This document shows positions 17,564 to 25,663 of a stretch of DNA of 64,000 nucleotides, piece after piece. The notes below the pieces were generated by a model. The model searched no databases. It saw only the letters and a list, made by a program, of their open reading frames with translations, and had not been told where the DNA came from. Every line of letters begins with the position of its first letter. Positions within the stretch are counted from its first letter, which is position 1. The position numbers were made by a program, and so were the translations under genes. The stretch is taken from positions 50,083 through 114,082 of the forward strand of contig CAIWCC010000222.1 of NCBI GenBank assembly GCA_903911085.1, given 5' to 3'. Source of the DNA: an uncultured Bacteroidales bacterium (GTDB taxonomy: Bacteria; Bacteroidota; Bacteroidia; Bacteroidales; Paludibacteraceae).

Positions 17564-17942
17564 CAGTAATGTTGGTTTTTCGAACTTTTAAACTTTGATT
17601 GTAAGCCGTTTCTATTTCGGTAGGCGTAATGCCCAGCAAGTGCATATTTTTAATAATTACTGGCAACTCTAAGGCCATAAATTCGTCGCGACGTATTTTG
17701 AGGACAAGCTCAAACGCTTTCTCCGAAAGGAAATAGCCAATGCCGCGCTTGTTGTAAATTACTTCGGCAGTTTGCAAGCGGTCGTAGGTGCGCATTACCG
17801 TATTGGGGTTTACTTCCAGCTCTATGGCAAGGTCGCGCACCGACGGAATGCGCTCGCCAGGACTCCAATGGCGTCCCAAAATGCGTTCGTACACCCACTC
17901 TGCTATTTGCACAAATATGGGTTGCGTATCGTTAAACTTCAT
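17547..17942 (-). CDS. GntR-family (YtrA subfamily) transcriptional regulator
   Basis: The 131-residue protein has the GntR winged helix at residues 8-75 (GERIPSVRDLAIELEVNPNT, then MRTYDRL and KRGIGYFLS). It is followed by only a short helical tail of about 50 residues, the hallmark of the YtrA subfamily, whose genes usually sit with ABC transporter genes. It overlaps the upstream membrane gene by 4 nt. It lies near the 3' end of the operon instead of first, so it may autoregulate the whole unit from its own transcript. The effector is unknown. Confidence 0.88.
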   Translation of the reverse strand: MKFNDTQPIFVQIAEWVYERILGRHWSPGERIPSVRDLAIELEVNPNTVMRTYDRLQTAEVIYNKRGIGYFLSEKAFELVLKIRRDEFMALELPVIIKNMHLLGITPTEIETAYNQSLKVRKTNITDEEKQ

Positions 17943-18742
17943 ACTTTTATTTCCTTCCTTTTAAACTGCATGTAATTGACATAAAAAAGCCCAGACAACA
18001 GTCCGAAAAATACAACAAACATAGTCCACGAAAGTTGCGAGTAATATTCTGGGCTATCGGTAGCATAGCGTTTTGCCGTTTCAATAAAATTCAACCAAAA
18101 CTTAGCATTGAACACCTGAAATACCACGAAGCCGAGAATACTATATGCCAGATAGAAAATTCCAAACACTTTGAGCACGGCGTACTCTTTGAAAGTTATC
18201 AATCCCCAAACCAATAAATGAAACATGAAGTAGTAAAACAACAAACTAAAAAATTTGAGCATCAAACTAATAATAGCAAATTCAGCCTGATGCCCCATTA
18301 ATTCAATATCTGAAAACATAAGCTGAAGAAAAGTAAGCGATTTGGCAGACGTGGTAAATACAAAAACGGTATTAAGAAGTTGGAAAACGGTAAAGTAAAA
18401 CACAAAGGGCAATACAAAACCTGTGAGCAAAAGGCAAATAAATTTTTCGGCAGCCGAAGCGGGAAGCAGATGCAAAAGGCGCGTTTTCACACAACCCGAA
18501 CCTTTGGCAAAAGCCAGATAAAGGTGATAAACAAGCATTCCAAGAAAAACCCATTTGCCAAAAATGATTGCTAATACTGATCCAAGTCCCTCATGATGTT
18601 TGTTCAAATTTATTGTTGTAATACTTATCAGCGAAAATACAATTACGATGATGACAACAGGAAAAATCAAACTATACTTTTTTTCCACCCAAAAGCGCAA
18701 AATCAATGCCTGTAAACGCTGTATGCTAAAATTTTCTTCCAT
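17939..18742 (-). CDS. Multi-pass membrane protein, ABC-2-like permease paralogue D
   Basis: The 267-residue protein has about six predicted transmembrane helices. It shares with three neighbours an N-terminal signature (NFSIQRLQALILRFW) and, after the second helix, the motif LLPASAAEKFICLLLTGFVL. That motif is the clearest family mark. In the other copies it reads LLPASRLEKF, MLPASNVEKY and LLPSSKLEKF. It is probably a membrane subunit driven by the operon's ABC ATPase. It is 24 nt downstream of paralogue C and overlaps the GntR gene by 4 nt. Confidence 0.72.
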   Translation of the reverse strand: MEENFSIQRLQALILRFWVEKKYSLIFPVVIIVIVFSLISITTINLNKHHEGLGSVLAIIFGKWVFLGMLVYHLYLAFAKGSGCVKTRLLHLLPASAAEKFICLLLTGFVLPFVFYFTVFQLLNTVFVFTTSAKSLTFLQLMFSDIELMGHQAEFAIISLMLKFFSLLFYYFMFHLLVWGLITFKEYAVLKVFGIFYLAYSILGFVVFQVFNAKFWLNFIETAKRYATDSPEYYSQLSWTMFVVFFGLLSGLFYVNYMQFKRKEIKV

Positions 18743-18766
18743 AATATTTTTATTTTTAAAATCAAA

Positions 18767-19516
18767 TTACAATCCCTTTTCCATTTCTCTAAATTTCATA
18801 AACGCCACATAGAGCATTGCAGCCCAAAAGCAACCAAACAACACCGCACTATAAGGCAAAAAATCGGTGTACAATCCAACATCAATCAAAGCTTTATCGC
18901 CATATTCAAATTTCATATTTCCAAAAGGTGCTGAAGTTATATGACTGCCAAAAAAGCTATTTACAATTAATTGATTTACTACATTATGAATCATTGCTAC
19001 TGCCATTAGCAGAAATACACTACGCAAAATGTTTACTTGCTTAAGCAAGAATCGAACAGTAATAATTACTGAAAAAATAAAACATGTGGTTAAAAATGTC
19101 GAAAATGAATTGAAATAAATTACATTTTCAGACTGACGAACAAGATTGAACGGAATAAAATCAAGCACCGTTTTTACCACATAAATTTCACTCAAAATCA
19201 ACAGATAAGGCAACAAAACACCGGCAAAAAGTAAAAACAGAAACTTTTCTAATCGCGAAGCTGGCAGCAAAAGGAAGTAAGCTAAACGTTCCTTATTGTC
19301 CACACACCGAAATGCAAAATAGAGAAATACAATCATATAAACCGACAATCCCCCATTAATTGATCCTCTACCTATATGAATCCGACCATTACCAATTACA
19401 TTCAAATAAACAATTGGCAGCGAAAGCAAAAAAACCAACAGTAAAGCTGTTTTGTTTTCTGCCCAATAACGTAGAAATAAGGCGTAAAAACGATGTATGC
19501 TGAAAGTTATGTTCAT
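18767..19516 (-). CDS. Multi-pass membrane protein, ABC-2-like permease paralogue C
   Basis: The protein has 249 residues from ATG 19516. A longer open frame to 19603 exists, but its extra 29 residues are translation of the CTCTCCC intergenic repeat (reading GNPSPSPRERDLGRG) and are not part of the protein. The N-terminus ITFSIHRFYALFLRYW and the motif LLLPASRLEKFLFLLFAGVL match the other paralogues. About six hydrophobic helices are visible. It sits between paralogues B and D. Confidence 0.72.
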   Translation of the reverse strand: MNITFSIHRFYALFLRYWAENKTALLLVFLLSLPIVYLNVIGNGRIHIGRGSINGGLSVYMIVFLYFAFRCVDNKERLAYFLLLPASRLEKFLFLLFAGVLLPYLLILSEIYVVKTVLDFIPFNLVRQSENVIYFNSFSTFLTTCFIFSVIITVRFLLKQVNILRSVFLLMAVAMIHNVVNQLIVNSFFGSHITSAPFGNMKFEYGDKALIDVGLYTDFLPYSAVLFGCFWAAMLYVAFMKFREMEKGL

Positions 19517-19541
19517 AAGATTTGATTTATAAAAATTCAAT

Positions 19542-19670
19542 TGACCTCTCCCTAAATCCCTCTCCCGAGGAGAGGGACTTGGATTACCACTTATTTCTAT
19601 CAACTTGACGTATAAAATTATATTGAAGGTTGTAATTTATCCCCCTCTCCTCGGGTTAGGGGAGAGGTCA
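19542..19670. repeat. Inverted pair of CTCTCCC-type repeats
   Basis: The left arm 19542-19580 (GACCTCTCCCTAAATCCC..., then GAGGAGAGGG) and right arm 19641-19670 (CCCCCTCTCCTCGGG..., then GGGGAGAGGTCA) are near reverse complements around a 60-nt centre. The whole could fold into a long hairpin. It fills the 154-nt gap between paralogues B and C within the operon, and it created a spurious in-frame extension of paralogue C. Similar repeats are common in Bacteroidota intergenic DNA. Confidence 0.7.
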
Positions 19671-20330
19671 TTACAATTTATCCACCTTTTCTTTAATCCG
19701 ATTCAGCTGAAGTTTCTTCATTTGCGGGTATGTAAATGACAACATAGCAGCAGATAACAAGATGTAAAACAAGCCGTGATAGATTGGATAATTTGCCAAA
19801 GTGTGAAAATAAACATGTATGTATGTCTCTGCAAACATCAACGGAGCCAACAATACCAAATAAATAACAAAATACACTCCAAAACTATTCCAACGAAGCA
19901 CAAACCGCAAACAAAACATAATGATGAACAGCATTATTGAAACATAAAACATATCGACTCTGAAAACTGGATTTGACGAATAATTAGGAAATGAGATAGA
20001 AATAAAACGGACAACCAGCATAAGAGTTATGATTTGCACTAACGGATAAACAATAGCTTTTGTTAGTAATGCGAAATATTTTTCAACATTCGATGCCGGC
20101 AGCATAAAAAATCTAGCCAATCCACTTTGGCTGGACATAAAATCGAACTCCAAACGATGTGATCCTCCCAAAATTACAACAGCTAAAACAAAAAAACTTG
20201 ATTCATAACTCCTAAATAATAAAAACGCCGTCATAATCATAATGGACACAGCACTTGCTATCAATTGCCTTTTCCAATACACAGGCTCAACAAGAGCTAA
20301 AAAACGCTTAAAACTAAATGATTCATTCAT
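19671..20330 (-). CDS. Multi-pass membrane protein, ABC-2-like permease paralogue B
   Basis: The 219-residue protein starts MNESFSFKRFLALVEPVYW, like the other three paralogues, and carries the shared motif MLPASNVEKYFALLTKAIVY. About five to six transmembrane helices are visible. It is 54 nt downstream of the thioredoxin-TPR gene and is followed by the inverted repeat. The likely role is a membrane component of the operon's ABC system. The transported substrate is unknown. Confidence 0.7.
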   Translation of the reverse strand: MNESFSFKRFLALVEPVYWKRQLIASAVSIMIMTAFLLFRSYESSFFVLAVVILGGSHRLEFDFMSSQSGLARFFMLPASNVEKYFALLTKAIVYPLVQIITLMLVVRFISISFPNYSSNPVFRVDMFYVSIMLFIIMFCLRFVLRWNSFGVYFVIYLVLLAPLMFAETYIHVYFHTLANYPIYHGLFYILLSAAMLSFTYPQMKKLQLNRIKEKVDKL

Positions 20331-20384
20331 AATCTACAAGTTGTGATATTAGGTTTATAAATCCATTATTTTTCAATTTCATTC

Positions 20385-21728
20385 TTACTTCCAGGTTTTC
20401 GTGCCTGCTTTCATTTTTTCGAGCGTTTCTACATATACTTTTGTATCATATTTTGCATTTTTTGCAAAATCCAATGCCTCCGATTCCTTTACAATTGCTT
20501 CCTCTTTACGTCCAAGCTTATATAATAAGTTTGCATTCGTATCAAGGTAGATATGATTATTAGGATAAATCTCCAAAGAGCGTTTTGACCAGCGTAAAGC
20601 ATTTTCAAGAGATTTTGTGTCCGTTACCATTAAAAAGAAATCCCATGCTACTGTATTTAATGCAATACTATATTTGTTGCGAGTAGCATGTGTCATATAA
20701 GCTCTTAACTCGGATATTTGAGTAGAATCAATTTTCCCTACCAGGCCTTTCATTTGAGTATTTTCAAATGACTGTAGCATTTCCTTATCAGTTTTCTCAA
20801 TTGAGTCGGAAGAAATTTTCATCAACGAAGCGTCACAGTAAATAGTTGCATTTATGATATATTTATCCAAATTGTTCGTTTTTTTATAATAATTCATGTA
20901 AAACTCTTCTTTAATTTTCGACTCACGAGTTTTAGGAAGTTTCTCATTAGCATCTACAACTTGTTGCAACAATATTTCATTTTTTGTTTTACACGCTTCG
21001 CGAAATGAATTATCAATTGCACCTATCATGAACACATAAACATATCCACCAAGTCTAGGAAAAAACAGGGTTTTATTATCCTCTAAATTTTTAAATGCCA
21101 ATGAGTTGATAGTAATATTTCGACTTTCTTTGCGATAAATTTCTATGATTTTATCAGACACACGTTGGTCCTTGGGTAGCAATGCCAAGTATTCGTCAAA
21201 AAGTTGCTTTATGGGCTTACCAAGTTTAAAAAGTTTATTGATATAATCCAACAAAAACGCAGGGTCATTTTTCTTTGTAATGTATTCTTTTTCCCACTCT
21301 AATAGCGGCTTGGGGTCATTCATGTCGGCAATGGCAATTTTCGAAACGGCAATAAACCTTTCTGCAACCATTGAACCAACCGCCCTTGAAAACAGTGTGC
21401 CGTCAGCTTTTATAAATAAGTAGGTGGGATATGACATCACTTCGTACTTTTTGGCAATTGCAATACCGTCGCCTTTTTCGGCATCTATTTGATAACAAAT
21501 AAAGTTTGCATTATATTCTTTACCAACTTCAGCAAGAGGAAAAATATCTTTGCTCATCTTTTTGCATGGACTACACCAAGAAGTGTAAACGTCAATAAAA
21601 ATGGGCTTATTGGTTTGTTTCGCTTTCTCAATCACTTCTTTCCATGTTCCATTTTCAAACTCTATTCCTTGCGAAAATCCTAATACTGAGAATAATAATG
21701 CTGAAATAATAATTAGTTGCTTTTTCAT
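20385..21728 (-). CDS. Exported thioredoxin-fold protein with C-terminal TPR-like region
   Basis: The protein has 447 residues from ATG 21728, which begins a good signal peptide (MKKQLIIISALLFSVLGFSQ). An upstream in-frame ATG at 21794 would bury that signal. The thioredoxin fold spans about residues 20-135, with the redox motif WCSPCKK and the cis-proline loop MSYPTYLF. The remaining 300 residues are helical with TPR-like repeats near the end (ALRWSKRSLEIYPNN, LLYKLGRKEEAI). It is a periplasmic disulfide reductase or isomerase, or a client-binding protein. It lies inside the ABC membrane operon between paralogues A and B, an unusual partner that suggests folding or redox control of a membrane complex. 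Confidence 0.82.
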   Translation of the reverse strand: MKKQLIIISALLFSVLGFSQGIEFENGTWKEVIEKAKQTNKPIFIDVYTSWCSPCKKMSKDIFPLAEVGKEYNANFICYQIDAEKGDGIAIAKKYEVMSYPTYLFIKADGTLFSRAVGSMVAERFIAVSKIAIADMNDPKPLLEWEKEYITKKNDPAFLLDYINKLFKLGKPIKQLFDEYLALLPKDQRVSDKIIEIYRKESRNITINSLAFKNLEDNKTLFFPRLGGYVYVFMIGAIDNSFREACKTKNEILLQQVVDANEKLPKTRESKIKEEFYMNYYKKTNNLDKYIINATIYCDASLMKISSDSIEKTDKEMLQSFENTQMKGLVGKIDSTQISELRAYMTHATRNKYSIALNTVAWDFFLMVTDTKSLENALRWSKRSLEIYPNNHIYLDTNANLLYKLGRKEEAIVKESEALDFAKNAKYDTKVYVETLEKMKAGTKTWK

Positions 21729-21848
21729 ATATTCGAATTTGATAGTTTTATAGTTATTTATTTGTAGTAATACGCATTTTTCAATTTTTGGCAATTAACA
21801 TGATGCTAACTACTGAAAGATTCATTTTCACAACATTTTCTGATTTTA

Positions 21849-22529
21849 TCAATACTTTTTAAATCTACTCACCTCGTTTCGTTTAAAGAATACATAAGCC
21901 ATAAATATTACAATAACAGTAATCACAACCAAAAAAGGTGGTTGATTCATTATCAGTAATATATCTAAAATTATGGGCGAAAAAACAAATTTTCCACTTA
22001 GAAAACTTACAACCATAGGAATAAGAAATAAAATAAAAAGCGACGACACGCCTAATGTCCACTTATTTTGAGGCAGGCAATGTACAAAAAATGTGATTGC
22101 TGCAACTAAAAGTGCTGCCATATACATCTGCAAATTCATATACGAATAAGTTGCAGGAATCTCGTGAAGCGTACGAGCCAATAAATCACCACATTCTACC
22201 ATTGTAACCAAAAGCAGCATAGGAATAATCACAACGCTCGATAGCAGAAAAAGAAATTTCTCAAGCTTAGAAGAAGGCAATAACAGAAAATTGGCGAAAG
22301 AATCACCCAATGTCATTTGCCTATAGAAATTGGTGCAGATTACAATTATAAAAATAAACACAATAAATTTAACCGAAAACGAATTCATTCTCTCATAATG
22401 AATCATTGTTTGCATATATGATGAAAAAATCAGCACAAATGAAATAAAAATATATCGTAAAGGCTGCATTCTCCCCATTTGCCATTTAAACAAATTAGAA
22501 TATCGCTGAAAACTAAATGATTCGCTCAT
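21849..22529 (-). CDS. Multi-pass membrane protein, ABC-2-like permease paralogue A
   Basis: The 226-residue protein begins MSESFSFQRYSNLFKWQMG and carries the family motif LLLPSSKLEKFLFLLSSVVI. About six hydrophobic helices are visible, with Lys/Arg at the cytoplasmic C-terminus. It is 21 nt downstream of the zinc-ribbon gene. It is the first of four related membrane genes in the operon. Confidence 0.72.
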   Translation of the reverse strand: MSESFSFQRYSNLFKWQMGRMQPLRYIFISFVLIFSSYMQTMIHYERMNSFSVKFIVFIFIIVICTNFYRQMTLGDSFANFLLLPSSKLEKFLFLLSSVVIIPMLLLVTMVECGDLLARTLHEIPATYSYMNLQMYMAALLVAAITFFVHCLPQNKWTLGVSSLFILFLIPMVVSFLSGKFVFSPIILDILLIMNQPPFLVVITVIVIFMAYVFFKRNEVSRFKKY

Positions 22530-22550
22530 AATGATTGATTTGAAAAAAAT

Positions 22551-22856
22551 TTATTTTTGAGGAATAAAAAACTCCACTTTACCACATGTGGGACAAGTAT
22601 ATAAATCAAACGACTGGCGATTTTCGAACAGTTCGAACAGATTTCCAAAAATGCCAAACTGTGTACCTTCGTGAAATCTGGAATTTCCGGCAAAATCCAT
22701 AGCTGTGTTGCATCGTAAACAATTCAACTTTCGGTCATTTACAATCGCAGCATCTTCTATTTCTACCACATGTTTTTCAGTAAAGCTATAATTACAATTC
22801 CAGCATAAATCAAATGAGTCTTCTACTTCTTCGTTACAATTGGGACAGGTTTTCAT
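22551..22856 (-). CDS. Small zinc-ribbon protein with four CxxC pairs
   Basis: The protein has 101 residues from ATG 22856 (MKTCPNCNEEVEDSFDLCW). The longer frame to 22940 overlaps the upstream ATPase and adds no conserved residues. CPNC and CWNC near the N-terminus form one zinc ribbon. CLRC (about 54-57) and CPTC (about 90-93) form a second site. It is cytoplasmic, probably a protein- or nucleic-acid-binding accessory. It is 55 nt downstream of the ABC ATPase and 21 nt upstream of paralogue A. Confidence 0.75.
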   Translation of the reverse strand: MKTCPNCNEEVEDSFDLCWNCNYSFTEKHVVEIEDAAIVNDRKLNCLRCNTAMDFAGNSRFHEGTQFGIFGNLFELFENRQSFDLYTCPTCGKVEFFIPQK

Positions 22857-22911
22857 ATTTTTTATTATTAAATTTTTATTGTAAATAATTGATTTTGCAG
22901 ATATTGGCGGT

Positions 22912-23745
22912 TTAAACTTTTTGATTGAAAATGCGTTCAATTTCCTTTTTGTTGCTAATCACCGCATTGAATAACAGCTCCATATCTACTTTGCTAAATT
23001 CGCCCGACTTGTTTTCCACCACGCCCCAGCGACCTTTCACGCTCGATTCTTCGTACAGCGATTTTTCATCATCTTCCAACGCCTTGAAGGTCAATTTTTC
23101 GGTAATTTCGTCCAGCGTACCTTGCAGCAACACACGGCTATTGTCCATCACCACCACCGCGTCAATCAGGTTGTCGAGGTCGCGCACTTGGTGTGTAGAA
23201 ATTACGATGCAACGCTCTTCGGTAGCCACCGATGCCATCAGTTTTCGGAAAGTGCTTTTGGAAGGAATGTCCAGGCCGTTAGTAGGCTCGTCCATTAGCA
23301 AAAGTTTAGTTTGGCATGCCAGCGCAAACGAAATGTAGATTTTTTTCTTTTGTCCGTGCGAAAGCTTCGCCAAATTTTCGTCCTCTTCCACCTCAAACTC
23401 ACGCAAACATTGCTGCAAAAGTTCCTCGCTAAAATTGGGATAAAAAGTTTTGTTTACCCTTACAAAATCCGACATCTTCATGGCGGGCAAAACAATTTCA
23501 TCGGGCACATAAAAAAGCTGTGCCAAAAAGCCCACTTTGCGCTCCTGTGGACTGTAACCCATTACGGTACATTCACCATCTTTTGGGAAAAGTAAACCGC
23601 TTATGAGGTTGAGCATGGTGGTTTTTCCAACGCCGTTTTTGCCCAGCAAACCGTAGATATTACCTGCTTGCATCGACAAATTGATACCTTCAAACAGCGA
23701 TTTCTTATGCGAATATGAAAACTGCAAATCATTTAAATGAATCAT
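22912..23745 (-). CDS. ABC transporter ATP-binding protein
   Basis: The 277-residue cytoplasmic ATPase has Walker A GKNGVGKTT (35-43), signature LSHGQ (128-132), Walker B LLLMDEPTNGLD (148-159) and the switch His in STHQ. The ABC-2 drug/antibiotic exporter subgroup is the nearest match. A C-terminal extension of about 60 residues follows the nucleotide-binding domain. It is first gene of the operon, with its own strong promoter at 23785-23815. It would energise one or more of the four downstream membrane paralogues. With a YtrA-type regulator in the unit, a cell-envelope stress or export role is plausible. Confidence 0.9.
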   Translation of the reverse strand: MIHLNDLQFSYSHKKSLFEGINLSMQAGNIYGLLGKNGVGKTTMLNLISGLLFPKDGECTVMGYSPQERKVGFLAQLFYVPDEIVLPAMKMSDFVRVNKTFYPNFSEELLQQCLREFEVEEDENLAKLSHGQKKKIYISFALACQTKLLLMDEPTNGLDIPSKSTFRKLMASVATEERCIVISTHQVRDLDNLIDAVVVMDNSRVLLQGTLDEITEKLTFKALEDDEKSLYEESSVKGRWGVVENKSGEFSKVDMELLFNAVISNKKEIERIFNQKV

Positions 23746-23784
23746 GGATATATTGTTTTAGTGTGTTAGTTTATTAATACACTG

Positions 23785-23815
23785 CAAAAGTACTATTAAT
23801 TTTGATATTGCCAAA
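23785..23815 (-). promoter_or_regulatory. Promoter of the ABC/membrane-protein operon
   Basis: On the minus strand TTTG (23812-23815) and TACTTTTG (23785-23792) are separated by exactly 19 nt, an ideal Bacteroidota promoter. The predicted leader is about 33 nt. A near copy with the same boxes and spacing lies at 26340-26370. Confidence 0.82.
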
Positions 23816-23850
23816 CTTAGGTGCAAAATATTTTCAAAAAAGAAATAAAA

Positions 23851-23884
23851 ATTCCCCGCAATACAAATATATAAAGCGGGGAAT
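23851..23884 (-). terminator. Intrinsic terminator of the Hip-like module
   Basis: A perfect 9-bp stem, ATTCCCCGC (23851-23859) and GCGGGGAAT (23876-23884), encloses a 16-nt loop. On the minus strand it is followed by a T-rich run (TTTTATTT). It lies 153 nt after the HipT-like stop and just ahead of the ABC operon promoter. Confidence 0.75.
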
Positions 23885-24037
23885 TTGTGATAGAATTATT
23901 GATCAAATCAGTGTCATCAAATAACACATTTGTGGAAAATAAAAACAAGTAAGTGGTTGAATATATATATTAATTAAATGCAAAAAAAAAACATGCAAAA
24001 TAACACTAATTATGCCACAAATAAGCATTTAGACTGA

Positions 24038-24988
24038 TTATGAAATTTCAATTTCCAACTGTCTTGCTCTTTCTTTTATTAGTCCAACAAATTCAGTTTT
24101 CATTAACTCAGGCAAAAAACTTCGATTGATAAATTCAATCCAATCAGGAATAGCTTTTGAAAATTTAGAAAAAAGTCGTTCGATACTTTTAGATTCAAGG
24201 TTATTTTTAAAAAATGCGGTTTCGAAATCTGCACGTTTCAATTTTCGTTTTTTTCCATTTAATGTCAATGCCATTTCTTCATTATCAGCAGGATTGACTA
24301 ACGCTGTGGCTACTAAATCATAAGCTGGCATCAATGAATATCCTTGTGTTGAAGTTTTTAGCAATGAGAAATTTTTTAAATGCATATCAGCATTTCCAGT
24401 TAAAAACGAAAACAATATTTGCTCATAAAAAACAATTTCATCCAACACAGGATTCAATGCGTATTTCAAAATTGTTTTAGCAATATTTTCGTATGACGAA
24501 TGATATTTGTGTTCCGTCAATCGTTCCGTCAACTGACACATATCTTCCATTGGAACTTTTCCATTTTCATTTCTGTCGATTCGCTTGGTAATATATGCCA
24601 GCGAACCCGATTTTAGTCGAATAAGGCTGTGAGGCACTGTTGGCATTTTTGCAATTTCAGCCAAATGCATAGTTAAATCCTCAACCTCGGGCAAATGGGC
24701 GTAGTTTGCGGTTTGCGGCTTCAATATATAATTTCCCCACAAACCAACAATGGTAAAACGGATGGCTTCCTGTGGCTTTGCGTCTGCAATTTTCAAAGAT
24801 AATTTTGCCTGAACACCTGTTACAGAAATTTGACTCCGTATAATTTCTGTTGCCAATGCCTGCATTTCGTCGTCAGTATAAGGAAGCACTGGAGCTTCTT
24901 TAGTGCCAAATATCTTTTTACTACAAGCGGCATGGAAATCTACTTCATTATTTTTCAATAATTTATAACAATACAAACACTGTTTCAT
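24038..24988 (-). CDS. HipT-like serine/threonine kinase toxin (HipA C-terminal domain)
   Basis: The 316-residue kinase has the HipA fold. A Cys-rich start (CLYCYKLL, CSKKIFG) is followed by the Gly/Ser loop ISVTGVQAKLS (54-64), the catalytic Asp201 in GNADMHLKNF, and the metal-binding Asp224 in AYDL. The N-terminal subdomain of one-piece HipA is missing here and is encoded by the preceding gene, as in the three-gene HipBST systems. Such kinases phosphorylate aminoacyl-tRNA synthetases and halt growth. Ser52/Ser55 upstream of the loop are candidate autophosphorylation sites. The start overlaps the HipS-like stop by 4 nt. Confidence 0.88.
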   Translation of the reverse strand: MKQCLYCYKLLKNNEVDFHAACSKKIFGTKEAPVLPYTDDEMQALATEIIRSQISVTGVQAKLSLKIADAKPQEAIRFTIVGLWGNYILKPQTANYAHLPEVEDLTMHLAEIAKMPTVPHSLIRLKSGSLAYITKRIDRNENGKVPMEDMCQLTERLTEHKYHSSYENIAKTILKYALNPVLDEIVFYEQILFSFLTGNADMHLKNFSLLKTSTQGYSLMPAYDLVATALVNPADNEEMALTLNGKKRKLKRADFETAFFKNNLESKSIERLFSKFSKAIPDWIEFINRSFLPELMKTEFVGLIKERARQLEIEIS

Positions 24989-25320
24989 ACCTCGCCTCCT
25001 TCTTCATGTATGCGTACAACACTGACAGCACCCAAACAATCATTACAACAAGTGAGCAATAATTCCATGCGGTCGTGTAAATTTATTTTCCAATTTTTTT
25101 GAGCTATGTCCAATAGCCAACCTTCGGGTATGAGTCCATCAAAAAACGGAAACATTACTGCACTTTTGTAGGGTTCATTTCGCACAGCCAATGTCAAACT
25201 CACAGCCTCTGGAGCAGGTAATGAGCAATATTCTGTATCGTAACAAAATTCAAAACCGCTATCAGTTTGAGTAATTAGTCCCACTCGCTTATTGTACAAC
25301 TTAACTTCAGCTTGCTTCAT
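24985..25320 (-). CDS. HipS-like protein (HipA N-terminal subdomain), probable antitoxin
   Basis: The 111-residue protein matches the N-terminal subdomain of HipA (VKLYNKRVGLITQTDSGFEF, then PFFDGLIPEGWLLD). In E. coli O127 HipBST the equivalent small protein neutralises the kinase, so an antitoxin role is inferred here. It overlaps the HTH gene by 14 nt and the kinase gene by 4 nt, giving tight translational coupling. Confidence 0.8.
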   Translation of the reverse strand: MKQAEVKLYNKRVGLITQTDSGFEFCYDTEYCSLPAPEAVSLTLAVRNEPYKSAVMFPFFDGLIPEGWLLDIAQKNWKINLHDRMELLLTCCNDCLGAVSVVRIHEEGGEV

Positions 25321-25531
25321 AACTCATTATCTTTTCACGATTCATTACCGTTGGTGCCATTTCGTGACCAAACAAACGCAAAACAAGATTCACTTTATCC
25401 AATCGCAAAGTAGTTTTGCCTTGCTCCATTTCTCTTACAAATCGCAAACCAACACCGGCTTTTTCAGCCAAATCTTGTTGCGTTAAATTGGTTTGTTTCC
25501 GTTTTTCTTTTAAAAATTCCGAAAGTTCCAT
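25307..25531 (-). CDS. HipB-like Xre-family DNA-binding protein
   Basis: The 74-residue protein is a single Xre/Cro helix-turn-helix (LTQQDLAEKAGVGLRFVREM). It has the short tail common in HipB proteins and resembles them in TTLRLDKVNLVLRLFGHE. It is first of the three-gene module and immediately downstream of three operator-like repeats. It is expected to repress its own operon, probably within a HipBST complex. Confidence 0.87.
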   Translation of the reverse strand: MELSEFLKEKRKQTNLTQQDLAEKAGVGLRFVREMEQGKTTLRLDKVNLVLRLFGHEMAPTVMNREKIMSYEAS

Positions 25532-25554
25532 ATTGAATTACATTTAAATAATTA

Positions 25555-25656
25555 CACCCGATAAGGTATAAAATCAGTACATAAACCGAATTTATACCCT
25601 ATCGGGTGCAAATATACATATTATTTCTAATTTATACCCTATCGGGTGCAAATATA
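25555..25656 (-). promoter_or_regulatory. Promoter/operator region of the Hip-like module with three operator copies
   Basis: An 18-bp element TTTATACCCTATCGGGTG occurs at 25591-25608 and 25631-25648. It occurs inverted with one mismatch at 25555-25572. The two direct copies are part of identical 28-bp blocks (25589-25616 and 25629-25656) with 40-bp periodicity. Each core is the inverted repeat ACCC-N4-GGGT. Minus-strand -7-like boxes TATATTTG (25609-25616 and 25649-25656) touch the operators, so bound HipB would block polymerase. No clear -33 box is seen. Confidence 0.8.
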
Positions 25657-25663
25657 TTTTATA

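Noticed and set aside
19517..19603. N-terminal extension of membrane paralogue C
   Set aside because: The extra residues are a translation of the CTCTCCC repeat and are absent from the other paralogues, which all begin near the SFSxxRF signature.
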